A DNA stretch of 64,000 bases from Caenorhabditis remanei (taxonomy: Eukaryota; Nematoda; Chromadorea; Rhabditida; Rhabditidae), in assembly GCF_010183535.1 (NCBI RefSeq), contig NC_071332.1, positions 744,001-808,000 on the forward strand, written 5' to 3'. The notes under the pieces were generated by a model. It saw nothing but the letters and a program-made list of their open reading frames with translations. It was not told the origin of the DNA and searched no databases. This document shows positions 12,301 to 28,226 of the stretch, in pieces. Each line of letters starts with the position of its first letter. The stretch's first letter is position 1. The position numbers were made by a program, and so were the translations under genes.

Positions 12301-12317
12301 AAGAACCAGGAACTCAT
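9317..12317 (-). CDS. Epoxide hydrolase-like alpha/beta-hydrolase, probably inactive
   Basis: Four exons on the minus strand: 12317-12133, 12087-11805, 11757-11304 and 9738-9317, giving 447 aa. Residues ~1-24 form an N-terminal membrane anchor, then an epoxide hydrolase N-terminal domain (FDWKQHQHFLNTFKQYKT, IEGLKIHFL). The oxyanion motif HGFPGS is at 145-150. The family resembles microsomal/juvenile-hormone epoxide hydrolases, which open epoxides to diols at the ER. The catalytic triad looks altered: where GGDWGS is expected the protein has GTEGYGS (Glu227 for Asp); the acid-bearing FPxE is SKQT (391-394); the GGHFA histidine is GGMFH (Met421). The lid tyrosine region IYLYWLTQTL is retained. 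A clean frame with multi-exon splicing argues against decay, so I read it as an intact gene for a pseudoenzyme. The 1565-bp last intron holds transposon-derived DNA. Confidence 0.85.
9999..10862. mobile_element. hAT-like non-autonomous element, 864 bp
   Basis: Terminal inverted repeats CAGGGTGCTCCACCG and CGGTGGAGCACCCTG, flanked by a perfect 8-bp duplication CCTGGCGT (9991-9998 and 10863-10870). CAGGG-type ends plus 8-bp duplications are the hallmark of the hAT superfamily. Nearly the whole element is two inverted arms rich in AACCGGTT and AAACCGAT motifs. No transposase frame is visible. It lies in an intron of the hydrolase-like gene and is itself interrupted by the 175-bp element at 10492-10666. 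Confidence 0.88.
10492..10666. mobile_element. 175-bp TA-flanked MITE (copy 1)
   Basis: Terminal inverted repeat begins TTATGAATTCATTTTTATCT; a TA duplication borders both ends (10490-10491, 10667-10668). Arms are GC-rich (GCGCCGCACTCGCGCGGCGG) with a short AT-rich centre, so the element folds into one hairpin. An equal-length copy is at 32496-32670. It is nested inside the hAT-like element. Confidence 0.85.
10880..11295. repeat. Degenerate GATTCAGA-like short-period repeat
   Basis: Intron sequence made of drifting ~10-nt variants of GATTCTGA/AATTCAGA (for example around 11050-11110 and 11180-11225). A similar patch occurs at 9805-9850. No regular unit length, so probably an old simple repeat. 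Confidence 0.45.
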
Positions 12318-12571
12318 TTTTCTTAGAGAGAAAATCGATAAGAAGTAAGTGACCGAAGTGAGTAAAGTAAATGGTTGAGTTGGTCAAACAAAGTAGTGTG
12401 CCGTGCCAACGGGGGGATTGACCGAGAGCCGAGACTGTTGACTTTAGGAACGGAAAAGAGTACGGAGGGGGAATGTGACAAAACACAAGATGGTGTCTGG
12501 GGTGAGACGTATTTGACATACTCCGGCTTTATCTGAATTCAATTTTGTGATCCTTGATGAATTGTCTGATA

Positions 12572-13025
12572 TACAGTACTTTGCGAAAGATGCGAACATT
12601 GCCCGTTTTCAGTTGAAATATTCAAACTTTAAGAGTGTGTCATGTTAATTCAGATTTTCAAATCTAGTAGGTTTTTAGTGTATCATACAGATCAAAAGCA
12701 GAGCTTCAATTTTGCAGTTGACAACTTTTTTTTACGGACATTCGCTAGAGAGTTACATATCGACAAAGTAATTTCTCCTCCAAATCGACCCATTTCAGTG
12801 CAAAATAGTGCATTTTCAGGCTTTCCTTTTAAAATGGCCATAACTCTCTAGGGAGTGTCTGTACAAAAAAGTTGTCAACTACAAAAATGAAGATCTACTT
12901 TTGATCTGTATGACGCATTAAAAATATACTGGGTGTTACAATCAGAACTCGTATAAACCACTCTCAAAGTTGGTCATTTTCCACTGAAAACGGGCAAAGT
13001 TCGTATACTTTTGCATGTCACTGTA
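12572..13025. repeat. Foldback repeat, ACAGT-ended family (copy 2, full length)
   Basis: Left end TACAGTACTTTGCGAAAGAT pairs imperfectly with right end TTTTGCATGTCACTGTA; inner arms pair GACAACTTTTTTTTACGGACA with TGTCTGTACAAAAAAGTTGT. TA borders each end. It lies between the hydrolase-like gene and the next gene, about 250 bp upstream of the hydrolase start. Confidence 0.7.
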
Positions 13026-13101
13026 TAAGTTTCCGATATGAAACAAGTTTATTTCAAAACTACAATTTATTTACTAAGATCCATGTAATGTACCCGATGA
13101 A

Positions 13102-14381
13102 TCAATTGCTCAAACCTTTCTTCCCCGATCTCCGCTTTTTGACCATCACAAATTTCTCCACAAGATGATCCTCCAAGTTGTAACTGAAATCAAAAATACA
13201 ATCACGCTCCATCAACAAAAAAACTCACTACTTCACTTTTACCTCCTCGACATTATTATCTAAACCGTCATTCCACACTCCTCCATCCAAATTCTCCAAT
13301 TCCTCGTATCTCAACTGGATATATCTATCCTTCTTACGATCCAATCGATTCCAGTAGCCATCTCGTTGCCCTGAAGATAAAAAAAGTTTAACGAAAGTTT
13401 AAAAGAGCGCATTTACTCACAACCACGACTATTATAATCACGGCTTTGAAATCGTTTCTTCATCAGAGTCACAATATTGGCAGGAGGTCTTAAAAAGTTA
13501 TATGAAGCAATGGGGTCATCATCGCTCTCCTCGAAATTATTCATCTGCCCCAGAAAGTTTTTATACACCTGTCCCCTCACAGATTTTTCCTTATACTCCT
13601 TGTTGTCTTTCAAATAACAAAACTTCATAACTGGATACAAGTCCTCAAAATAATGAGAATACAAGTAGAATGCAGCAGCAAAACAAAGTGGAAACTCATA
13701 GTTCCTCGCTTGCTTCCTCTCCACTACAGTAACCCTCCACCCCTTATTCAGTTGGGTGAGCTCTTCCAAAAGATCCACTCCAATCGAATCTTCTGCTTCC
13801 CATCGTCGTTTTCTATTCAGGGAATACAAGATGTTGGGTTGAAAGTCAGAGTACTCCGATTGTAGATGATCAGATGGAATAGGAATGTAGATGGACTTCA
13901 AAATAGAGGCACGGATTTTCAGAGGATGAAGAACGTATTCAGCGAGGCTATGTCTTATATGATCTTGGTTGGGAGAAGGTCTGCTATGCTTACTCCTGGA
14001 AAAAATATATATTCGGAAGGTCATATCTCAAAAACTATCAGCGCTATCAAAATTTTCTCAACTACTGAAATTCGTGAAATTTCATGTAGACTATTTTAGT
14101 AGTTGATAACATTTTTGTAAAGCGGTGTCTAGGAGAGATATGGCATGTTAAAGTCAAGAAATAGGGGGCGGAGAAAGCTAACCTTGTCTCAACAGTTTAC
14201 TCTTATAACTAAAGCGATATATCAGTTAATTTATCCTCAATCTTTATGAAACTTGGCAGAAATATGAATACAAACATGGTGAATTTGATACATTTTACCG
14301 TTAGACCCTAAAGTGGCAACTAATTCTAATAACTGTCAAGAAATTAAAAACTCACCAATAGTAGATATCCTCCTCCTCCAT
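13102..14381 (-). CDS. Unrecognised protein, inverted-pair paralogue A
   Basis: Four minus-strand exons: 14381-14356, 13995-13421, 13370-13229 and 13183-13102, giving 274 aa. Exon 1 is only 26 nt (MEEEDIYY plus a split Trp codon). It shares the 26-nt first exon, all intron phases and most of the sequence with paralogue B at 14892-16222, including RKRRWEAEDSIGVDLLEEL and the C-terminal YNLEDHL..KFVMVKKRRS. I recognise no domain. Charged residues dominate; there is no signal peptide or membrane segment, and the basic tail (VKKRRSGKKG) could be a nuclear signal, which is inference. The two genes are transcribed away from each other. The tiny first exon is supported only because the same exon is found independently in B. 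Confidence 0.75.
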
Positions 14382-14891
14382 GGCCTGACAGAAACCCTGA
14401 ACAACTGCCTCTTTTTATTCATTGTTGTTGTTAAGTATTTCGCAACCGATACAGATAAAATTCGTGTTTTGTTGTTACCTATTTGTTTAGTCATACACGA
14501 AATAGATTCTTATCAAGAAGTCGAAAGGTCAGTTTACTCATAGGGAGTTTCTGTAGAAAGGTTTCCAGATAAGTCCAAATGAGTCCAAATGCGTTTTCTC
14601 TATTTTCCGTTCTAAGAGTTTACTGAGTCAACATTGCCTATCAATCGTTGTCTTGCACATTCCATATATCATCTCTCTGTTAAAAATTATTTGTTAAAAC
14701 TCGTTAGCAGACACTTGTCATAATTCCAAATTCAGAATTTTCACCAAAGTTTCGATTTCCAGATAAAAATACTTGAGTCAATAAACAAACATTACGTGGA
14801 TAAACACCACGAAATTTATTTGGTTGATTGTGAAATATTGAACAACAAATGAATAAAAAGGGTGGTTGTTGAGGGAGAGAGGAGTGTGGTG
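14382..14891. promoter_or_regulatory. Shared upstream region of divergent paralogues
   Basis: 510 bp between the start codons of the head-to-head paralogues A and B. Both promoters must lie here. I see no obvious palindrome linking the two halves and no standard motif. Confidence 0.5.
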
Positions 14892-16222
14892 ATGGATGAG
14901 GAGGAGATATATTATTGGTGAGTTTTTGTTGAATTTTTGCAAAATTTTAGTAACTTTTTGTTATATCGTTAGGTGGCAGGAGAGTGGAGTATAAATGCCC
15001 CTTTATTTACACAAGGAATAACCGAAAACTACTAGTTCTCTAGGCTTATGTAGGCAGATCTTCTTACCACGTATGACCTCAGCGTTAGGCGATCACTAGG
15101 ATAGGCCATGCTAGTTCAGGCCACAACACTTTTTGAAACCTCTTCTAGTTTCAGGTCAAGGTTTGACCATTTTCAGTTTCATAACCATAGGACTTCGTCT
15201 GTGTCTCCCCCCTTTCCGAAACTTGCTCTCTTTATAAACTGCCGAACACTACAGATAAACGTGTTCGATTGGCGCAGATGGTAGAAATCTCGCTTTTGGA
15301 AAATTATTGCCCAAGTTCGATTCCACATGCCGTTTTTCCATTTTTTACTTTCTTTTTTTTTCTTTTTTCAGGAGAAAACATGGAAGACCATCCCCCGACA
15401 ATGACCGCCTCAGAAGTGCCCTCGCTGAATACGTTCTTCATCCTCTGAAAACCCGTGCCTCTATCTTGAAATCTACCTACATTCCTATTCCATCTCTCCA
15501 TCATGAGTACCCTGACTTTCAACCCAACATCTTGTATTCCCTGAACAGAAAACGACGATGGGAAGCAGAAGATTCGATTGGAGTGGATCTTTTGGAAGAA
15601 CTCACCCAACTGAATAAGGGGTGGAGGGTTACTGTAGTGGAGAGAGTCATTGGAATGACCTCTGTATATTTGTATGGGTTGTGTGGGGATCGTTTCGAGG
15701 AGTTCTATCCGATTAAGAAATTCCATTATTTGAATGACAACAATGAGTATATGAAGAAAGTTGTGAAGTCAGTGCGAGGCCAGACTTATCACAACTTTTT
15801 GAGACATGAGGAGGCGGAGCCTAGGGACCAGGGATCCATTGCTTCATATCACTTTTTGAGAGCTCCTGCCAATATTGTGACTTTTTTGAAAAAGCGATTC
15901 CAAGACAGCAATTATCATGGTCATAGGTGTAAGTAAATGTGCTCTATTGTACTTTCCTTAATTTACCTTCAGGGCCACGAGCTGGTTATTGGAATCGGGT
16001 GAATCGGGGAAAGGATAGAAGGATCGAGTTGAGATACGAGGAATTGGAAGATTTGGAGCAAGAGGAGCAAGTGGAGCAGGTAGATCATGATGAAAAGGAA
16101 GTGAAATAGTAAGTTTTTTCGGTGGAGCGCGATTGCATACTTGAACCAATTTCAGTTACAACTTGGAGGATCATCTAATTGATAAGTTTGTGATGGTGAA
16201 GAGGAGAAAATCGGTTAAATAA
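14892..16222 (+). CDS. Unrecognised protein, inverted-pair paralogue B
   Basis: Four exons: 14892-14917, 15372-15928, 15973-16108 and 16156-16222, giving 261 aa. The start MDEEEIYY is in a 26-nt exon exactly matching paralogue A in length and phase. The body contains LAEYVLHPLKTRASILKS, RKRRWEAEDSIGVDLLEEL and LNKGWRVTVVER, then an acidic stretch (EDLEQEEQVEQVDHDEK) and a basic tail. No known domain recognised; the KGWRV segment recalls F-box-associated proteins only faintly and I do not call it. Intron 1 carries a tRNA-like pol III promoter pattern. The gene is convergent with the small membrane protein gene, with 75 bp between stops. Loss of several residues relative to A occurs in the central variable part. 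Confidence 0.78.
15262..15350 (+). other. tRNA-like A box/B box pattern
   Basis: TGGCGCAGATGG (15270-15281) resembles a pol III A box and AAGTTCGATTCC (15313-15324) a B box; T-runs follow. The arms do not fold into a tRNA cloverleaf. Similar patterns are at 40308-40396 and 51250-51334. Possibly a SINE-like tRNA relic. Confidence 0.35.
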
Positions 16223-16297
16223 TATAAATATTTATAAATATATGTATTCTGAACGAGTTTTTGAGATTTGAGATTCCAAGTCTCCACTTCCACCACG

Positions 16298-17250
16298 TCA
16301 CCCTTCCACGTGGATTCTCACATCTTCCTTCCCACCCTTCAACCTCTGATCATCCTCATCCTTCTTGAAGTCCTTATTCAAGTGATAACTATTCTCATCT
16401 TCTTTTCTCAATTGACAAGAAGCACAAATCAACCAAAACCCGCATCCGATGAATAGTATCATGAGGCATGTGGCCATCATCATGTCGAAAAACTGGAAGT
16501 TTTTCGTTTTAGGTTAAGGCATACTTGTCAACAGACATGAGCGGAAGAGTTGACGGAAGAAATCCTTAAATTGGCGGAGTAGCTTTTCTTTGGGACGGTA
16601 GCAAAAAGTGTTCAATAGATAAAATTTGCAGCATAAATTTGTCTATCGAATGGAAAAAACAAGACATGTAAATATTGAAAACTAAACGAGTTACAGTCAG
16701 TTTAAGCCTAATGGTCTCAGGGCGGAAGGCGGAATACAGGCTTAAACTGACTGTAACTCGTTTAGTTTTCAATATTTACATGTCTTGTTTTTTCCATTCG
16801 ATAGACAAATTTATGCTGCAAATTTTATCTATTGAACACTTTTGCCTACCGTCCCAAAGAAAAGCTACTCCGCCAATTTAAGGATTTCTTCCGTCAACTC
16901 TTCCGCTCAGCTCTGCTTGTCAAAGCCCGCTTCAAAAAATGAACAAATTTTTTTAAATTTTTTAAATTTTTCATCGAAAATGTCCACATTTCTGATGAAT
17001 TTCCAGATTTTCGTCTAATTCTGAATGATAGTCAAAAATTTGACTTTTTCGCGATAAAATTCAAAAAAAAATCGAAAAAACTTGAAATTTCAACTTTGGC
17101 GCCAAATGATCCGGGCCTTGACAAGTATGAGTAAAGGGGATTTTCGCATACCGAATCTTCATCATAAAAATTGACAATTTCCAGAGTTACATGATTCCAA
17201 GTGCCATTTGTTTTTGTAGACGCGACGGTTTTGACGGTTTTGTTTTTCAT
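16298..17250 (-). CDS. Small single-pass membrane protein, unknown
   Basis: Two minus-strand exons: 17250-17152 and 16492-16298, giving 97 aa, joined in phase 0. The N-terminal ~33 residues are polar with one N-glycosylation sequon (NGT). One hydrophobic segment follows at ~36-55 (MMMATCLMILFIGCGFWLIC) and includes several cysteines. The C-terminal ~40 residues are highly charged (Lys/Asp/Glu). There is no signal peptide. Short length, sequon before the membrane span and charged tail recall the architecture of KCNE-like channel subunits (MPS in C. elegans), but that is layout only and I do not assign it. The 659-bp intron contains a near-perfect 170-bp palindrome. The gene is divergent from pak-2. 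Confidence 0.6.
16539..16910. repeat. Near-perfect palindrome, ~171-bp arms
   Basis: Arm 16539-16709 is almost exactly complementary to 16738-16910, with a 28-nt loop containing GGTCTCAGGGCGGAAGGCGG. Both arms therefore encode the same short frame on opposite strands. CATACTTGTCAA precedes it (16520) and TTGACAAGTATG follows at 17118-17129, resembling ends of the family at 45598 and 62119. It sits in the intron of the small membrane protein gene. Confidence 0.85.
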
Positions 17251-18033
17251 TTGTTAGAAATACTTTTTAGAATAACTTTTTGACATTCAATGCTCTAGAA
17301 TTGTCATTTTACGTGTTTTTTATATTTTTTCTTAAAAAATACGCTGAAAATCTCTGAAAATCTGCAAAAATCAGAAAAAATCATTCCTCCCGTAAATAAA
17401 AAGTCCGGTGTGGATTTACGCTAAACAGTGCGCACAGGCGGGATATCGGAGTGTCGTACTGACTTTTAATGAGATTTGAACCTGAAGACGTCATAGAATG
17501 TTGGTGGATTCTGATGGAATTTTGGGGTTTTTAGACTCAAATTTCGTGAATTTTTACATAAAAATTACTAGAAAGTCTAAATTCCACATTTAAATGGTAA
17601 TTTTATAGTTTTCAGTCATTTTTTGCTATTTGTTCATTTTGTTGTTGTTCTCATATTGTTTCATTGATCTCTTGCATTTCACTAATAAAAATTCTTCATA
17701 TTTTACATATTAATACCATAATTTCAAGGAAATTACATTAAAATCAGGATTTCTCACCGTTTCTATCATTTTTCTTATCACTTTTATCACTTTTTTCTGA
17801 AAAAAAAAGAAAAAAGTCATCGGAAATATGAAAAAAATCGCCAACCGGAATCATTTTTTATTATGATTCAACTGTTTGCGCTGCCGGCATCATCGAGATT
17901 CTTTACACATCGCACCACCCATAATCTTATTGATTTTCCGCACTCACTCGATTTTCTTATTTTTCTCTCACAAGAATTCCGTCACAATCTTATCAAAAAA
18001 GGAATTTCTAGACCCAATTATGCACATTAGGCA
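17251..18033. other. Intergenic between divergent genes
   Basis: AT-rich 783 bp between the small membrane protein gene and pak-2, so both promoters lie here. It contains no recognisable exon. A G/C-richer patch is present at 17400-17460. Confidence 0.45.
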
Positions 18034-24261
<6,228 letters not shown>

Positions 24262-24307
24262 TTTTTAGTATTTTTTAATTTTTTTTTTTACTTTTTTCAC
24301 TTCTCAC

Positions 24308-24863
24308 CAGGGCTGTGCGGGACTCGGAAATTTCGGAATTCGGGACTTTACCGAATTTTTTTTCAGAAATTTCGGAAACTCGGTTTTTCAGGTTTTTTAT
24401 AGTCAAAATCTGTAAAAATGCAGTAAAAAACTGAAAAATTCTGTGATTTTTGACACAGGTTTGACTTTTTGACACAGTCCACGTTGGTTTTGCAGCAAAT
24501 TTTCGATTCCACAGAAGTTTTATTATTACTGTCGAAAAAATAAAGTTTCGACAAGGATTTTCAAAAAAAAATTTCGCTGACTGGAACACGCAATCGCATG
24601 AAGTTGTGGGCGGAGCTTAAACTGCAAGCTTAATTAAGCGACGCGGTTCTAATTCCAGTTGTTTTTTTCCAAATTAAGAACCGCGCCGCTTGCAGTTTAA
24701 GCTCCGCCCACAACTTCATGCGCTTGCGTGTTCCAGCCCGCGAAATTTTTTTTTGAAAATCCTTGTCGAAACTTTATTTTTTCGACAGTATCACGAAACT
24801 ATTTGATGTTTCGGAAAGTTCGGAAATTATGGAATTTACGAATTTCCGTTCCTCACATCCCTG
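24308..24863. mobile_element. hAT-like non-autonomous element in pak-2 3' flank
   Basis: Ends CAGGGCTGTGCGGGA and CTCACATCCCTG, with an exact 8-bp duplication CTTCTCAC (24300-24307, 24864-24871). It starts 46 bp after the pak-2 stop, so it probably lies in or next to the 3' UTR. A second hairpin is nested at about 24579-24739 (ends CTGGAACACGCAA and TTGCGTGTTCCAG, arms with GAAGTTGTGGGCGGAGC). Confidence 0.88.
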
Positions 24864-24871
24864 CTTCTCAC

Positions 24872-27487
24872 CCCTCCCTCCCAGATCAGTATTAACTCTT
24901 TTCACCAGGTATTTCTCGTTGTATGTATTGCTTGTATGATGATTGATAACCCACATGTCGATATTGATTTGCATGTTGTTTTAAACGGGTTAAATCACTC
25001 GGTTCCCCTCCCCACCCACGATGGGGGACAGGGCTGCCAATGCAACCGCGCTCTAATGATAACAATGACACTTTTTTACGTCACGGTGAACATGCACATA
25101 AGTTCGAATATTCACCGTATTGCAAAAACTGTGCCATGCTTATCAATAGAGCGCGGCTGCATTGATAGCTCTGACCTCATCGTCCCCCCGTTTTTCGAAT
25201 TTCAATTATACTAAATTTATCTATTAATAAATAGGGAAAACGAACTTCCCCTTCCCTTCCCTCTGCCCATTGCTCTAAAAACATTGGGCTCCGGCGAGAC
25301 GAGGCGCCTGCTCATTCCCCCCCTTCCTCCCCGTGTCATCTCATCCGGGATCCCGCGAGAAATTTACAAATGTCATCCGCCGGAGCCCGCGGCGGTGGTG
25401 CTCCGGCGCACTCTTTATCACTATCACCCGCCGAATCCCGTGGTCCCTTCTCTTCTCTTTTTTCTCACTTTTTATATCAATTTTATAGTCGGAGAGACTT
25501 TGTGTAGTTCTCCCGTTGGAGCAATTTGGGAAGAAGAGGTTAATGTTCTCAAAGGACACCAGAATCGGGGTGAAATTTTTAGATTGTTTGAGATTTTTGG
25601 TGAAGTAAGTGCGCTCCGCTGTACAGCTTTTTTTCATTTGAATTTGTTTGAATTTTACTCACTTTTAGCTCACTTTTGAGGTGATAATAAATGATAAATA
25701 ATGAAAATTCGTTTAAAAAACAATTTCGGTAAAATTAGCAATAGAGCGGATTTGCATAGGTACTTCTAAAAGAAAATTTGGTTTTTCCCATTAGGTGTTT
25801 CTCTCTTTCAAATAGTTTTTTTTCACATTTTCTGAAAAAATTTTCCTTCAACTTCGAGAGCCCGTATCGACCTTCCACATCAATTAATTTTATTGAAATT
25901 TAGATTTTCTAAATCTACTAGTCTACATCTCCATTTTTGAAGTTGACAACTTTTTTGTAGCTCTTCTCTATAAAAAGTTATGTGATCCGAAACACACTTG
26001 CTTCTCTGCGCCTCTCGATTTTAGACACTCAACTTCAACGGCGTATATCTCAAAAACTAGAAAAGCCATCAAGAAGTTGTCTATTCCAAAAATGATCTAC
26101 AGGAAATTTTACACATTTTTGAAGTTGACAACTTTTTGATAGCTATTCACGCTTTTGAGATATGCGCCTTCAAACATTTCAATAGTGAAGAGGAAGGAGA
26201 GAGAGAGCAGAGAAGCGGGAGCATCTACTTTCTCTGCGTCTCCTCCTCTGGGTATCTCGCTTTGAAAGTGCGTATCTCAGTAGGGTGAATAGCTATCAAA
26301 AAACTTCCAACTACAAAAATGAAGCCCTTTTTTTGATCTACAACGTGAATGTAGTGTTGAAACATTTGAACGCGATCTAAAAATGTTACAAGCTCTGCAA
26401 GTTTTGACATTTTTTCACTAAAGCTTTCGCCTACAAACTTTCAGCGGTTGTATCTTGAAACCTAGCAGAGATGTCAAAAAATGGTCAACTACAAAAATAA
26501 AGATCTATATTTGATCTACAATAAAATCTAAAATTCAATAAAATTCGATAATCTTTGAGCGAGTAACAGTGATTTGAAGTGAAAACAGACAAAAAAGAAA
26601 CAAAAGAATTGCCCTTCTCGTCCTCATGACCTGTTCGTTATCTACAAGTAAATATGTTTCATATGTTTACCCCTCCAACCTCCCAAAATATTTTTTTTCT
26701 TCAGGGTTCCAACTATTTTGTTTGAATAGAGAAAAGTTTTCTCACATGATTGTTTCTTTTTTGTTGCTTCTTGTAAACCGTCAAATGACTCTCACGTTTT
26801 CGCACTTTTCTTCAGAAGCGCGCTCTAATGATAAATTTTTATCAGTAGAGCGCTCTTGCTGCTATCAGTAACGACCATTAGAAAGTGCGCTCTAAGAATA
26901 TATTGAAAACGTTATCAGTAGAGCGAATTTACCTGATTCGTGGATGCAGTTGTGTCAGCGGAACTCCGGAAAGTGCGCTCTAATGATAAGTACTAAGTTT
27001 TTAAATTTAACCAAAAACTGGCTATTTTTTAATATTTTTACGCTGAACCATATGTATACGTTGTTTTCACGGAAAATTTGACACTTTTTGAGCATCTACT
27101 GGCGCGCCTTTGACGCGCTTTTGAAAATAGGGAAACTTGTTTAAATTCGACCGATTTTGATGGTTTTTCGACTAAGATTTGGCGATTTTTTCAGATTTTT
27201 ACATTAAATCGTTTGAAAATATAATTTTTCTTCAAAAATTCAGTCAAAAACATAATTTCTGGCGCACCTCTGGCGCGTTTTTGAAACTAACAAGCAAATT
27301 TAGTCAAATTTGACAAAAAAAATCAGCTTTTTATCAATAGAGCGCACTTCAATATCTCTTGTCATACATGATTACTGAACATTATCTTTTTACCCGTTGA
27401 GATATGATGACATCTTTTTTTCTTTTGAACCTCTCTGGCCACTTGTCACTCTTTTTCCCTTCCCCCAATCAAATCAAATTGTTGCAG
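24872..27487. other. Repeat-rich intergenic region with GC-rich patch
   Basis: No confident gene. 25031-25171 is an inverted repeat (CAGGGCTGCCAATGCAACCG against GCGGCTGCATTGATAGCTCTG). 25270-25440 is unusually GC-rich and includes a frame from ATG 25370 (MSSAGARGGGAPAHSLSL) that could be a first exon, though I find no good donor. 25930-26520 holds GTTGTCAACTACAAAAA-type repeats. 26810-27000 has clustered GCGCTCTAATGATA and TATCAGTAGAGCGC motifs. Confidence 0.5.
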
Positions 27488-27620
27488 GAGGACAGGAGAT
27501 CAAGACACGAGAAGAAGAGAGCCCAAAGAGCATCACCTCAAAATTGGTTTTCGAAACTCTCATCGGGAGCCATTTCGAATGTTCGCTGGCGCTTCTTCGA
27601 CGCTGAGTCTGCGGAGTCGG
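27488..27620 (+). CDS. Putative alternative 5' coding exon of pptr-2
   Basis: A 133-nt open stretch bounded by TTGTTGCAG and a GTGAGT donor, reading EDRRSRHEKKRAQRASPQNW, then FSKLSSGAISNVRWRFFDAE, then SAES. Its codon use (TCG, GCC, CGC) differs from flanking DNA. It ends one base into a codon, exactly the phase needed to join pptr-2 exon 35677-35742 in place of exon 33943-34087. The start exon that would precede it is not identified. Alternative: an exon of an unrelated gene. Confidence 0.45.
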
Positions 27621-27759
27621 GTGAGTTTTTTGAAGTTTTAAGGGAGAAAATTTGGTTGTGATGGGGGGAAGAACAAGTGATCTACTAACTCGGTCAGAAG
27701 ATCACTTGAAAGTTCGAAGAACATTTTGAGCTTTTGAAGTTTTCAGTTTTTCTGAATGC

Positions 27760-28210
27760 TCAATTCTAGATCTCCATTTTTGCACTTGACAACTTTTTTA
27801 TAGATACCATGTGTCTTAAGATACGTGCTTTCAAAAATGGGAAAAGAGGAGGAGACGCAGAGAAAACAGACGCTCTCGCTTCTCTGCGCTCTCTGGGCTT
27901 TAGCAAGTCATATTTAATTGCTCATATCTCAAGAGCGTGAATAGTTATCAAAAAGTTGTTAACTTAGAAAATGTGTAAAATGTACTGTACATCATTTTTG
28001 TAGTTGAGCATTTTTTGATAACTGTTCCGGTTTTTGAAATATGCTCCTGTAAACTTGAGTCTCTGAAACAGAGAGACGCAGAGAAGTTAGAGTGTCTCGT
28101 TTCTCAGCGCTCTCCAGTTTTTTTTTCATTTCGAATTGTATTGGATGTTATTGAAAAGATCTACATCTTCATTTTTGTAGTTGAATACTTTTTTGTATAA
28201 GCGCTCCGAA
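27760..28210. repeat. Dispersed foldback repeat (GACGCAGAGAAA family)
   Basis: Contains TTTTTGCACTTGACAACTTT, GAGACGCAGAGAAAACAGAC and its complement-like TCTCTGCGCTCTCTGG, and ATAGTTATCAAAAAGTTGTT. The same modules occur at 5895-6180, 25930-26520, 32690-33350, 48150-48720 and 61800-62060. Confidence 0.6.
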
Positions 28211-28226
28211 AAATGCTTTATTGAAG

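Noticed and set aside
16566..16881. Two nearly identical ~68-residue frames on opposite strands
   Set aside because: They are the two arms of the palindrome read on each strand, not genes.
25031..25171. A further hAT-like element with CAGRGCT ends
   Set aside because: Ends look right, but the flanks show no 8-bp duplication, so only an inverted repeat is recorded.
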